A program made the position numbers and the translations under genes. Below the pieces are notes generated by a model. The model did not search any database, was not told where the DNA came from, and worked only from the letters and a program-made list of their open reading frames with translations. Positions 35,384 to 43,615 of a stretch of DNA of 64,000 nucleotides are shown here, piece after piece (positions within the stretch are counted from its first letter, which is position 1; every line of letters starts with the position of its first letter). This DNA comes from Spirochaetales bacterium (GTDB taxonomy: Bacteria; Spirochaetota; Spirochaetia; CADAEX01), in NCBI GenBank assembly GCA_024233785.1, contig JACKPD010000002.1:108510-172509 (forward strand), written 5' to 3'.

Positions 35384-35406
35384 TAGAAATTTTTAAAATA
35401 AAACAA

Positions 35407-36444
35407 CTAGATTAACAGAGAAATATCATTGAATAGTTTCTCAATCTCATCCGGTCCGAATACTTTTGAGATTTTTTTTACTGTGTCTTCAGGCAGTCCG
35501 GCAGTAAGAAATGTAAAACCCGGATTAATATCCTTATCAGTAAGTTCGAGTTTAACTGACCAGCAGTGAAGAATATAACTCCCTTTCTCTTTACAAGATG
35601 AACCGTATTTTATATCGCAGCTTAAAGGATACCCGTGCAAGGCGCATTGCTTGCGTATCTGGTGGTACCGGCCGGTTTCTATCTCTACAGCTGCCAGGGT
35701 CTGGTTTTTTGAATGGAGAAGGGGTTCTGCCCTTGTAACAGCTTTTTTTCCGCCTGATTCAGGGGATCTGTTTACTGCAACTCCTTTATCAGTGTCATGA
35801 GACAGGAAATCAACCCATTTAACCGGGGTTTCGAGATATCCGTCAAGCAGTGCGATATATTTCTTCCGGATCTTTTTTTCCCGGAGCAGCTCTGTAATTA
35901 TCCTGGCCCCTTCAATCGATTTTCCGAAAAGGATAATGCCTGATGTATTTTTATCAAGCCGGTGAAGGGGGGATGGGGAAAAAGAAAGCGATCTGCCTGT
36001 TATATTCTGGTAACGGGTTTTTACAATTTCATCGAGAGACACCCCGCTTTCACCGGGTGTGCTTCTATTTTTGTTTCTTCTTCCGGAATGGACAGCTACC
36101 CCTGCAGGTTTATTCAATGCAAGAATCATGTCGTTTTCAAAAATTATCTCCAGGGGCCCATTATCGCGGTTTATTACGGTACTTTCTTTGCCCTGTATTT
36201 TTATATTTTCAATATCCTTCTTCAGCGGCTGAAGCAGAGAATTATGTATTTCTATTGAATCGCCGCTTGAGATGCGGTTTGATGCATCAGTTTTTTTTGA
36301 ATTTATCCTGATTCTGCCTTTTCTGATTTCCCTGTATATAATTCCAAGGGAAAGGGATGGCAGTATTGTCCTTAATATCCTGTCAATTCTTTTATCCTGG
36401 TCATCGGGCCCTGCACAGGCAATTTTTTTGAAACTGCTTTCCAT
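35407..36444 (-). CDS. RluA/RluC-family 23S rRNA pseudouridine synthase
   Basis: A 345-residue pseudouridine synthase that isomerises uridine in rRNA. The N-terminal S4-like RNA-binding region (DKRIDRILRTILPSLSLGIIYREIRKGRIRIN) precedes the catalytic domain with PLHRLDKNTSGIILFGKS, holding the catalytic Asp in HRLDKNTSG. A second family segment, TGRYHQIRKQCALHGYPL, follows. It is longer than RluA and matches the RluC/RluD layout, but I cannot assign the target nucleotide. It is divergent from the DUF212 gene. Confidence 0.9.
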   Translation of the reverse strand: MESSFKKIACAGPDDQDKRIDRILRTILPSLSLGIIYREIRKGRIRINSKKTDASNRISSGDSIEIHNSLLQPLKKDIENIKIQGKESTVINRDNGPLEIIFENDMILALNKPAGVAVHSGRRNKNRSTPGESGVSLDEIVKTRYQNITGRSLSFSPSPLHRLDKNTSGIILFGKSIEGARIITELLREKKIRKKYIALLDGYLETPVKWVDFLSHDTDKGVAVNRSPESGGKKAVTRAEPLLHSKNQTLAAVEIETGRYHQIRKQCALHGYPLSCDIKYGSSCKEKGSYILHCWSVKLELTDKDINPGFTFLTAGLPEDTVKKISKVFGPDEIEKLFNDISLLI

Positions 36445-36504
36445 AACCTATATCCAACCTCTGCTACTTGACAATTTATTGTTCTATCATAAGACTACTA
36501 TCTT

Positions 36505-36984
36505 ATGCAGGAATACACTTATTCCAGTTTGAATAAAATTTTTAACAATCCGGTTTTTCTCTCAGCTGTTTTCAGCTGGTTTATTACGCAGTTTATTAAA
36601 ACACTTATAATAATGCTGAAACCGGTCCAGATGCCGCTTAGATATTATATCAGTATTCTGCTTTGGAGAACAGGCGGAATGCCTTCCAGCCATTCAGCTA
36701 TGGTTTCAGCACTTGCTACTGCTATTGGTTTCAGGGAAGGGTTCAATACATCTCTTTTTATTGCAGTGTGCGGTTACGGCATGCTTGTTGTAAGGGACGC
36801 TGTCGGCGTGAGGCGCTCTTCAGGTATGCAGGCACGGGCCCTGAATAAAATGGGATTTGAACTTCAGGAGAAATTTGGAATAAATTATAAACCTGTCAAG
36901 GAAATAAGCGGGCATTCCTTTTCCGAAGTACTCATAGGTATAATAATCGGTTTTTTTATTGCTCTTGCTTTCAGTATACTTTAA
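36505..36984 (+). CDS. Divergent PAP2 (DUF212) membrane phosphatase-like protein
   Basis: A 159-residue DUF212 protein of the divergent PAP2 family. Family motifs are seen: a first helix with NPVFLSAVFSWFITQFIKT, GGMPSSHSAMVSALATAIG (the conserved PSSHS turn with catalytic His), and VVRDAVGVRRSSGMQARALN, then KEISGHSFSEVLIGIIIG. Members are membrane proteins suspected to act on lipid phosphates; substrate unknown. No Shine-Dalgarno is seen ahead of ATG 36505, although a TTGACA is at 36468-36473 without a clear -10 partner. A six-base gap separates it from the next gene. Confidence 0.9.
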   Translation: MQEYTYSSLNKIFNNPVFLSAVFSWFITQFIKTLIIMLKPVQMPLRYYISILLWRTGGMPSSHSAMVSALATAIGFREGFNTSLFIAVCGYGMLVVRDAVGVRRSSGMQARALNKMGFELQEKFGINYKPVKEISGHSFSEVLIGIIIGFFIALAFSIL

Positions 36985-36990
36985 AAAATT

Positions 36991-38577
36991 ATGAACAAAG
37001 TATTGAATTTTAAGCAGCTGACACTCCAGAATAAACTTGTATTGTTTTTTGTTTTTGCTTTTTTACTGACACTGTTTTTTTTCTGGACTGCAATTAATAC
37101 TGTGGGAAGCCTTAATATTAAAAACTGGAAAGGCTACCATATTCTGATTGTTGAAGAAAATGGTAACACACAGCATGTCCTTGACAGACTTGTAAAATCC
37201 GGATTCTTTGATGAGGTTGTTTCAAAATATAATACTTACGCAGAATACAGCGATTTTAATGAACTGCAATTAATCAGAATTGACAGGATTGAAGGGAGAT
37301 TTAACCACAGCGACCCCAGGCTTGACAGCTTTCTGAAGAAAGCCGGCAATTATTTCAGGGCTTTCAAGGGAGAAAATGAATATTCCGTTTTTTATCTGAA
37401 AAGCGATGCGGGATATCAGGCTGTAAAAAATGCTGTAATAACTTTGCTTGGAACTGATCATTACTGGATAATGCCTGAAGGTGAAAACCCTCTCTTTAAT
37501 CCCTCCGCAATGATATTATACGCAATAATCCTTTTTATCTTTATCCATATGGACTCCAAAAATGCTTTTTTGTATCTCTTTAATGCAGTACCGTGGTTTT
37601 TTGTGATTTTTATTAACGGCCGGGGCTACTTTTTCCCTTCTGTCATAATGCTTTTTCTGCTTAAGCATATTCTTTTTCTGAAAAATCAGATTATCAGGGC
37701 ATATATAAATAACGGAAAGGCAGATTTTTCAGAATACAGCAGCATAAGGATAATAATTACTGCTGCTTTGATTTCCCTCTCTTTTGTTATTTCCGCCGTA
37801 CTGACAGGGGGAGTGTGGATAGCTTTTTTTACAGTTATTTTTCTAATTTTATTTGAATTATCCCTGATTGCATCGGTAATACTGTACAGTTTCATAAAAG
37901 CTGCCGGTTATATTCACAGGATTTTCTGCAATGTTTCCATAATTAGGGAATCCATTAATAAAACCTTTTTTCCCATGAATAAATACTATCTGCTTGCAGT
38001 ATATGTACTTTCTGCCGCGATAATTCCTTTATATTTCAGCGACAGCAGCATGGGAATGAGGTACCCAGTGCCGATTCATATTGAAAATTATCCGGACAGC
38101 GGAGTAACTCTTGAATACATTAAAAAAATGGCTGATAAAAAGAATTTTTCCGGTAATCTTCCTGATTATCCGGAATACATTCGTCATCTTGCATATCAGA
38201 TACGGCTTCCATATGCTGAAAAATATTCTGTTCCTGAAAATAACGAGAGTATAAGTATTTCCCGTTATTACCAGGAAAGTGATGCCTACAGGATGGAAAA
38301 AACCACTGTCAACCAGTTTACAGACAAGTGGTTAATCGATAATATTACATACGGTAAGGGAAAAGGGCTTACCGGCCTGATGATCAGCGAAGAAGGTTTT
38401 ATTCAGGCTGCGCCAGGAAGCACTGCTCCGGCTGCCCCGCTATTAATCCCGGCTATATTCAGTTTTTTATACCCTCTGACATTACTTATAATGTTAGGAT
38501 TCAGGAAAACACAAAAAACAGGAAGCCTGGAAAGCATAAAACTCTTGATTAGAAGGAGAAAACAGCAAGCGGCATGA
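36991..38577 (+). CDS. Uncharacterised multi-spanning membrane protein upstream of rnf
   Basis: A 528-residue protein without a family I recognise. A first membrane helix (residues 15-37) precedes a soluble part with a strand/helix pattern (YHILIVEENGNTQHVLDRLVKSGFFDEVVSK), then about six hydrophobic helices between residues 175 and 350, a second exported segment near 360-480, and a last helix near 490-510. The stop codon overlaps the start of rnfC (ATGA), so it is translated together with the Rnf operon. It might modulate the Rnf complex or simply share its transcript; there is no direct sequence evidence for either. Confidence 0.6.
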   Translation: MNKVLNFKQLTLQNKLVLFFVFAFLLTLFFFWTAINTVGSLNIKNWKGYHILIVEENGNTQHVLDRLVKSGFFDEVVSKYNTYAEYSDFNELQLIRIDRIEGRFNHSDPRLDSFLKKAGNYFRAFKGENEYSVFYLKSDAGYQAVKNAVITLLGTDHYWIMPEGENPLFNPSAMILYAIILFIFIHMDSKNAFLYLFNAVPWFFVIFINGRGYFFPSVIMLFLLKHILFLKNQIIRAYINNGKADFSEYSSIRIIITAALISLSFVISAVLTGGVWIAFFTVIFLILFELSLIASVILYSFIKAAGYIHRIFCNVSIIRESINKTFFPMNKYYLLAVYVLSAAIIPLYFSDSSMGMRYPVPIHIENYPDSGVTLEYIKKMADKKNFSGNLPDYPEYIRHLAYQIRLPYAEKYSVPENNESISISRYYQESDAYRMEKTTVNQFTDKWLIDNITYGKGKGLTGLMISEEGFIQAAPGSTAPAAPLLIPAIFSFLYPLTLLIMLGFRKTQKTGSLESIKLLIRRRKQQAA

Positions 38578-39902
38578 AATCATTAAAAACTTTTCCAAAA
38601 GGTGGTGTTCATCCCGGTGATTTTAAGGATTTGACAAATAAAGAACCTATTCGTAATGCGGCAATCAAAGACAGTTTTATTATACCGATGTCGCAGCATA
38701 TAGGTGCGCCATGCGAATGCCTTGTTAATCCCGGTGATGAAGTCAAGGAAGGGATGCTTATAGGCAAGGCTTCGGGTTTTATTTCTGCAAATATTCACTC
38801 TCCTGCACCGGGAGTTGTAAAAGAAATCACAGATATTTTTCTCGCGAACGGATTAAAAACAAAAGCTGTAGTTCTCGAGCCCTCGGGTTATTTTGACCAG
38901 CTTGGTAAAAATATTGTTCCTGCTGACTGGAACAGCCTTTCGGCCAAAGAGCTTCAGGAAAAAATATTTAATTCCGGCATTGTAGGGCTTGGCGGAGCTA
39001 CTTTTCCTTCAAATGTGAAGTATATGATACCGCCGGATGCAAAAGTAGAAGCTCTTGTCATTAACGGGGTAGAATGTGAGCCCTATCTTACCGCAGACCA
39101 CAGGCTGATGCTTGAAAAAAGCGCTGAAATATTTAAAGGGCTTGAAATACTGCAGAAAGTATTGAATCCGGAAAAAATATTTATAGGTATAGAGGCCAAT
39201 AAACCAGATGCTATTGATATAATGGGCAATCTTGCCCAGGAATCCGGCGGAAAGATTGAAGTAGTCCCATTGAAGCTTAAATATCCCCAGGGTGATGAAA
39301 AACAGCTTTTAAAGGCAATAACAGGCCGTGAAGTCCCGTCAGGTAAGCTTCCCATAAATATCGGGGCAGTTGTTTCCAATGTAGGAACTGTATTTGCAAT
39401 ATATGAGGCTGTCGTTCTCAATAAACCTCTTTTTGAAAGGGTTGTAACTGTAACAGGCAGAGGCATTAAAAATCCTTCCAACCTGAAAGTAAGAGTCGGC
39501 ACCAAAGTCAGGGATCTGATAGAAGACTGCGGCGGAGTCACCGATGATACTGTAAAACTTGTCATGGGCGGCCCGATGATGGGCTTTACAATGTGCAGCC
39601 TCGATACACCTGTCACAAAAGGAACTTCAGGCATTCTAGCCCTAACTGAAAAGGAAATCGGAAAAAGCGTACAGACTGCCTGCATAATGTGCGGCAGATG
39701 TGTAAAAGTGTGTCCGATCGGGCTGGTTCCGACAAAGCTTTATAAAAACATAACACACCGCAGATATCAGGATGCAATGCATCTTAACCTTATGGACTGC
39801 AAGGAGTGCGGCTGCTGCGCATATGTTTGCCCTGCAAATATTCCTCTTGTTCAGGGTATGAGGCTCGGGAAAAAAATGGCTAATAAAAAGGTGAAATCAT
39901 GA
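38574..39902 (+). CDS. rnfC: Rnf electron transport complex subunit C
   Basis: A 442-residue RnfC, the NADH-binding/iron-sulfur peripheral subunit of the ferredoxin:NAD+ oxidoreductase. N-terminal KGGVHPGDFKDLTNKEPI is the family start. GLGGATFPSNVKY is the flavin/NAD-binding loop similar to NuoF. Two C-terminal 4Fe-4S motifs read CIMCGRCVKVCP and CKECGCCAYVCP. It is of normal length (long forms with Ala-rich repeats exist elsewhere). ATG 38574 overlaps the upstream stop; the stop overlaps rnfD by four bases. Confidence 0.95.
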   Translation: MKSLKTFPKGGVHPGDFKDLTNKEPIRNAAIKDSFIIPMSQHIGAPCECLVNPGDEVKEGMLIGKASGFISANIHSPAPGVVKEITDIFLANGLKTKAVVLEPSGYFDQLGKNIVPADWNSLSAKELQEKIFNSGIVGLGGATFPSNVKYMIPPDAKVEALVINGVECEPYLTADHRLMLEKSAEIFKGLEILQKVLNPEKIFIGIEANKPDAIDIMGNLAQESGGKIEVVPLKLKYPQGDEKQLLKAITGREVPSGKLPINIGAVVSNVGTVFAIYEAVVLNKPLFERVVTVTGRGIKNPSNLKVRVGTKVRDLIEDCGGVTDDTVKLVMGGPMMGFTMCSLDTPVTKGTSGILALTEKEIGKSVQTACIMCGRCVKVCPIGLVPTKLYKNITHRRYQDAMHLNLMDCKECGCCAYVCPANIPLVQGMRLGKKMANKKVKS

Positions 39903-40987
39903 GCGATGAAAAGGTCTTTCTTGTAGCATCTTCTCCCCAAATCCACCACGCGGATTCAACTTCACGGATTATGCTTGATGTAATTATCGCGCTGATTCCT
40001 GCAGGTGTCTGGGGAATATATGCATTCGGCAGCAGGGCACTTACAGTTATTGCTGTTTCAATAATTGCTTCAGTTTTAACAGAATATTTCATGTGCCGGA
40101 TTATGAAAAAAAACACACTCGGCGATTATACCGCTGTTATAACCGGGCTCCTGATAGGCTTTAATATGCCCTCCGGTGTTGCCCTTTATGTACCTGTTGT
40201 TGCATCTGTTTTTGCAATAGCTGCTGTAAAATGGACTTTCGGAGGTCTTGGCACCAACCTGATGAATCCGGCGCTGGCAGGCAGGGTGTTTGTTTTTTTC
40301 TCGTGGACAGGAACTATGACAAAATGGAGTTCTCCTGCCGCAACCAGGGCAATAGACACCCTTTCAGGAGCTTCCCCTTTGGGATATCTAAAGACTTCAC
40401 TGCTTGATATTTCCGGCAATATATCCGGTCCGGTTGAAATTCTTGCTTCTTATCCCAGGAGCGGTTTCAGCCTGTCAATGTCTGACTGGTTTGCTTCCGC
40501 GCTTGGTGTGAGGATTGATCCTGTTTATTATGATCTTTTTTTCGGCAATATACCGGGGTGTATCGGCGAAGTTTCCGCGTTTCTCCTTATTGCCGGGGCA
40601 ATATATCTTTTTGTCAGAAAAGTAATAACATGGGAAATACCTGCGGCTTACCTTGTTTCCTTCAGCTTTTTTATATGGATGTTTGACGGGCTCAGATTCG
40701 GAACCGGGTTCTTCAGCGGAGATATATTCTTCCACCTTTTTTCCGGCGGACTTATGCTGGGCGCTCTTTTTATGGCAACTGATATGGCAACCTCCCCGTT
40801 AAGCGGGAAAGGGCAGATTATATTCGGCATCGGATGCGGTTTTCTTACATTTCTTATAAGGGTATACGGGTCATTTCCAGAAGGAGTATCCCTTGCTATT
40901 ATAATAATGAATATTTTTACTGCAATGATTGACAGGCTGACAAGCCCTAAGCTTTTCGGGTTTGTAAAGAAAGGAAAGGCAAAATGA
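39899..40987 (+). CDS. rnfD: Rnf complex subunit D
   Basis: A 362-residue membrane subunit with about nine hydrophobic helices. The N-terminus shows SPQIHHADSTSRIMLDVIIALIPA, the RnfD start. GGLGTNLMNPALAGRVFVFFSW is the conserved loop. The FMN-attachment-type motif is D-T-L-S-G-A-S at residues 153-159, so the flavin-accepting residue is Ser159 instead of the common Thr. FLIRVYGSFPEGVSLAII is typical at the end. It carries covalent FMN and takes part in ion-translocating electron flow. Overlaps with rnfC and rnfG are four bases each. Confidence 0.94.
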   Translation: MSDEKVFLVASSPQIHHADSTSRIMLDVIIALIPAGVWGIYAFGSRALTVIAVSIIASVLTEYFMCRIMKKNTLGDYTAVITGLLIGFNMPSGVALYVPVVASVFAIAAVKWTFGGLGTNLMNPALAGRVFVFFSWTGTMTKWSSPAATRAIDTLSGASPLGYLKTSLLDISGNISGPVEILASYPRSGFSLSMSDWFASALGVRIDPVYYDLFFGNIPGCIGEVSAFLLIAGAIYLFVRKVITWEIPAAYLVSFSFFIWMFDGLRFGTGFFSGDIFFHLFSGGLMLGALFMATDMATSPLSGKGQIIFGIGCGFLTFLIRVYGSFPEGVSLAIIIMNIFTAMIDRLTSPKLFGFVKKGKAK

Positions 40988-41541
40988 AAAATATTCTTTT
41001 GATTGGTCTTAAATTGACTATAATCTGCGCAGTTGCAGCTTTATCACTTGCCATGGTAAATGCGGCAACAGCACCAAGGATTGAAAAATTAAAAATCCAG
41101 GCGCTTGAGGAAGCGCTTTCCGTAATAAACAGCACAGGTAAACCTGGAAATGAGATATTGATAGACGACAGTATAGTTAAGGGATATTACCCTGTATTAC
41201 TTGAGAACGGTGAAAAGGCGAGCTATATCCTAACTTTAAGAGGCGACGGTTATGCAGGTGATCTTAAGATTCTTGCTAATTATGAAAAAACCGGCAAACT
41301 TATTGCGTGTATCCTGATGGATAACCAGGAGACACCCGGACTTGGAAAAGAGGCGGAAAAAATTGAATACATGGATAAATTTATCGGAACCGGTTCGGAT
41401 AAACCTGTCCCGGTAAAAAAAAGCCAGCTGCCGCCGGAAGAAGCTGACGCAATAGGAGGCGCTACCATAACATTTACAGGCATTGCAAAAGCGCTTGAAT
41501 ATGGTTCAGGTTTTATTGAAAAGATAGGAGAACAGCCGTGA
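40984..41541 (+). CDS. rnfG: Rnf complex subunit G
   Basis: A 185-residue subunit: one N-terminal membrane helix (ILLIGLKLTIICAVAALSLAMV) and an exported FMN-binding domain. GYAGDLKILANYEKTGKLIACILMDNQETPGLG is the family core. The flavinylation motif is D-A-I-G-G-A-T at residues 155-161, with Thr161 as the expected covalent FMN site. It overlaps rnfD and rnfE by four bases on either side. Flavin attachment needs ApbE; no apbE is present in this window. Confidence 0.94.
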   Translation: MKNILLIGLKLTIICAVAALSLAMVNAATAPRIEKLKIQALEEALSVINSTGKPGNEILIDDSIVKGYYPVLLENGEKASYILTLRGDGYAGDLKILANYEKTGKLIACILMDNQETPGLGKEAEKIEYMDKFIGTGSDKPVPVKKSQLPPEEADAIGGATITFTGIAKALEYGSGFIEKIGEQP

Positions 41542-42149
41542 TAAAGGAATTAACAAAAGGTATTTTCAGGGAAAATCCCATATTTATCATTGTTCTGGGG
41601 CTGTGCCCCGCACTTGGTGTCTCAAGTAAGGTAATAAATGCGCTTGGTATGGGAGCAGGGGTTATATTTGTTCTTTTATCTTCAAATATCCTTGTTTCGC
41701 TGCTCAAGAATTTTATTCCGGATAAGGTCAGGATACCTTCATACATTGTAATCATTGCTTCATTTGTAACTATTGTTGAAATGGTTATGCAGGCATATTC
41801 GCCTGTACTGTATAAAAACCTTGGAGTTTTTGTACCCCTGATTGTTGTAAACTGTGTAATTCTTGGCAGGGCAGAAGCTTTTGCCAATAAAAACAGCCTT
41901 CTGCCTTCGATATTGGATGCAATAGGGATGGGAACAGGTTTTACACTCGGACTGCTTTTGATTGCCCTGATCAGGGAAACACTTGCTTCAGGAACAATAA
42001 CTTTATTCAGGATAGGCAGTTTTAACGGGATAATAACAATCCCCGGACTTGTTGATTCGCCGGTTAGAATATTCGGAATGGCAGCCGGAGCTCTTCTTGT
42101 TATGGGTTACCTGAAAGCTTTTTTCAACTGGTACACAACAAGAAATTAG
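41538..42149 (+). CDS. rnfE: Rnf complex subunit E
   Basis: A 203-residue integral membrane subunit with about six helices. The pattern EFxLTKGIFRENPIFIIVLGLCPALGVSSKVINALGMG is seen in the first 45 residues. The pair RnfE/RnfA are paralogues with inverted topology that form the membrane channel; the conserved Cys in GLCPALG and in VVNCVILGRAEA are expected ligands of the shared membrane 2Fe-2S cluster. The start overlaps rnfG by four bases. It precedes rnfA by eight bases. Confidence 0.95.
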   Translation: MIKELTKGIFRENPIFIIVLGLCPALGVSSKVINALGMGAGVIFVLLSSNILVSLLKNFIPDKVRIPSYIVIIASFVTIVEMVMQAYSPVLYKNLGVFVPLIVVNCVILGRAEAFANKNSLLPSILDAIGMGTGFTLGLLLIALIRETLASGTITLFRIGSFNGIITIPGLVDSPVRIFGMAAGALLVMGYLKAFFNWYTTRN

Positions 42150-42157
42150 GAGGGAAT

Positions 42158-42748
42158 ATGTCTTATATTGGAATAATAATAACTTATGTTTTTATAAGTA
42201 ATTTTATATTGACACAGTTTCTGGGATTGTGTCCGTTTATCGGTGTTTCTAAAAATGTTGAATCTGCCGTAGGTATGGGTTTTGCCGTCACATTTGTCAT
42301 GGGCCTGGCATCTCTTGTAACATGGGCGATTCAGTTTTACATTCTTGCTCCGCTTAACGTTGTCTTTCTTCAGACTATAACGTTCATTCTTGTTATTGCC
42401 GCACTTGTTCAGTTTGTAGAAATGGTTATACAGAAGATAGCTCCTCCGCTTTATAAGGCACTTGGGATTTATCTTCCCCTGATTACGACGAATTGTGCTG
42501 TGCTTGGTATTGCGCTTATTTCAGTGAGAAGCAGTTATAATGCCATTGAAAGCTTTCTTGCAGGTATATCCGGCGGGCTCGGATTTTTGCTTGCAATACT
42601 GATAATGTCCACAATCAGGGAAAAACTGGATTCAGAAGATGTACCAAAATTTTTTAAAAATATACCAATAGCGTTTATCACCGCAGGACTGATGTCAATG
42701 GCTTTTATGGCATTTGACAAAGCGCTGCTTAAAAACCTGATAGGATAA
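42158..42748 (+). CDS. rnfA: Rnf complex subunit A
   Basis: A 196-residue paralogue of RnfE with about six membrane helices. Signature segments are NFILTQFLGLCPFIGVSKNVESAVGMG and LITTNCAVLGIAL, holding the two Cys that pair with RnfE. AGGAGGGAATATG (ribosome site AGGAGG at 42149-42154) supports ATG 42158. Together with RnfE it forms the core of ion transport by the complex. Confidence 0.96.
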   Translation: MSYIGIIITYVFISNFILTQFLGLCPFIGVSKNVESAVGMGFAVTFVMGLASLVTWAIQFYILAPLNVVFLQTITFILVIAALVQFVEMVIQKIAPPLYKALGIYLPLITTNCAVLGIALISVRSSYNAIESFLAGISGGLGFLLAILIMSTIREKLDSEDVPKFFKNIPIAFITAGLMSMAFMAFDKALLKNLIG

Positions 42749-42760
42749 CTGGAGTCTGTA

Positions 42761-43561
42761 ATGCTTAACACAATTCTATATGCTTTTATCTCAGTTTCTC
42801 TTCTTGGCGCTTTTTTCGGCATAGGCCTTGCGATAGCTGCAAAATACCTGTATGTCAAAAAAGAAAAAAAACTGACTGACCTTGAAGAAGCGCTTCCAGG
42901 CTATAACTGCGGAGCGTGCGGCTATGCAGGCTGTTCAGCCTATGCCGAGGCAATATTTAACGGTATAGCGGAAGATATAACCCTTTGTTCACCGGGAGGA
43001 GCGGAAACAGCACAGAAAGTGGCGAATATAATGGAAGTAGCCATTGATGTATCACATGAAAAGAAAGTTGCCTTTGTTCACTGCAAGGGTGGCAAAGATA
43101 CAGCCAGATACGCTTTTGAATATAAAGGAATTACAGACTGCAATGCAGCCTACAGCATGTATCAGGGTAATAAAGTGTGTAAATACGGCTGCCTTGGCCT
43201 GGGAAGCTGTATCCGTGTTTGTCCGGTTGATGCCATAGCTTATGATAATCAGGGATTGGTCGTTGTAGACAAGGAAAAGTGCATATCCTGTAACCAATGT
43301 GTCACAGTATGTCCTTCAGGTGTCATGAAAATGATTCCATATACCGCAGATTATGTTGTTGCCTGTAATTCAAAAGATAAGGGCGCAGTTACAAGAAAAG
43401 CTTGCACAGTTGGCTGTATAGGTTGTAAAATGTGTGAAAAGAAGTCGCCGGACGGCGGTTTTAAGATTGAAAATTTTCTGGCCGAGATAGATTACAGTGC
43501 AAACGGGGAACGGAAAAACGCTGCCGATGCCTGTCCGGTAAAATGCATTGTGACAAACTGA
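42761..43561 (+). CDS. rnfB: Rnf complex subunit B
   Basis: A 266-residue iron-sulfur subunit that takes electrons from ferredoxin. One N-terminal helix anchors it, followed by the cluster motif GYNCGACGYAGCSAYAEAI (four Cys with LCSPGGA). Ferredoxin-type motifs CLGLGSCIRVCP, CISCNQCVTVCP, and CTVGCIGCKMCEK follow; the end DACPVKCI supplies another ligand. It is the last gene of rnfCDGEAB, the order common to many fermentative bacteria. There is a 12-base gap from rnfA. Confidence 0.95.
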   Translation: MLNTILYAFISVSLLGAFFGIGLAIAAKYLYVKKEKKLTDLEEALPGYNCGACGYAGCSAYAEAIFNGIAEDITLCSPGGAETAQKVANIMEVAIDVSHEKKVAFVHCKGGKDTARYAFEYKGITDCNAAYSMYQGNKVCKYGCLGLGSCIRVCPVDAIAYDNQGLVVVDKEKCISCNQCVTVCPSGVMKMIPYTADYVVACNSKDKGAVTRKACTVGCIGCKMCEKKSPDGGFKIENFLAEIDYSANGERKNAADACPVKCIVTN

Positions 43562-43615
43562 CAAAAGCGGAAATTTTATTCTTTAAATGACAGTTAAAAA
43601 TAAAGCAGAGAATGG

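Noticed and set aside
36468..36504. Leaderless promoter for the DUF212 gene
   Set aside because: The TTGACA at 36468-36473 has no acceptable -10 box at 15-19 bases, so no promoter is called.
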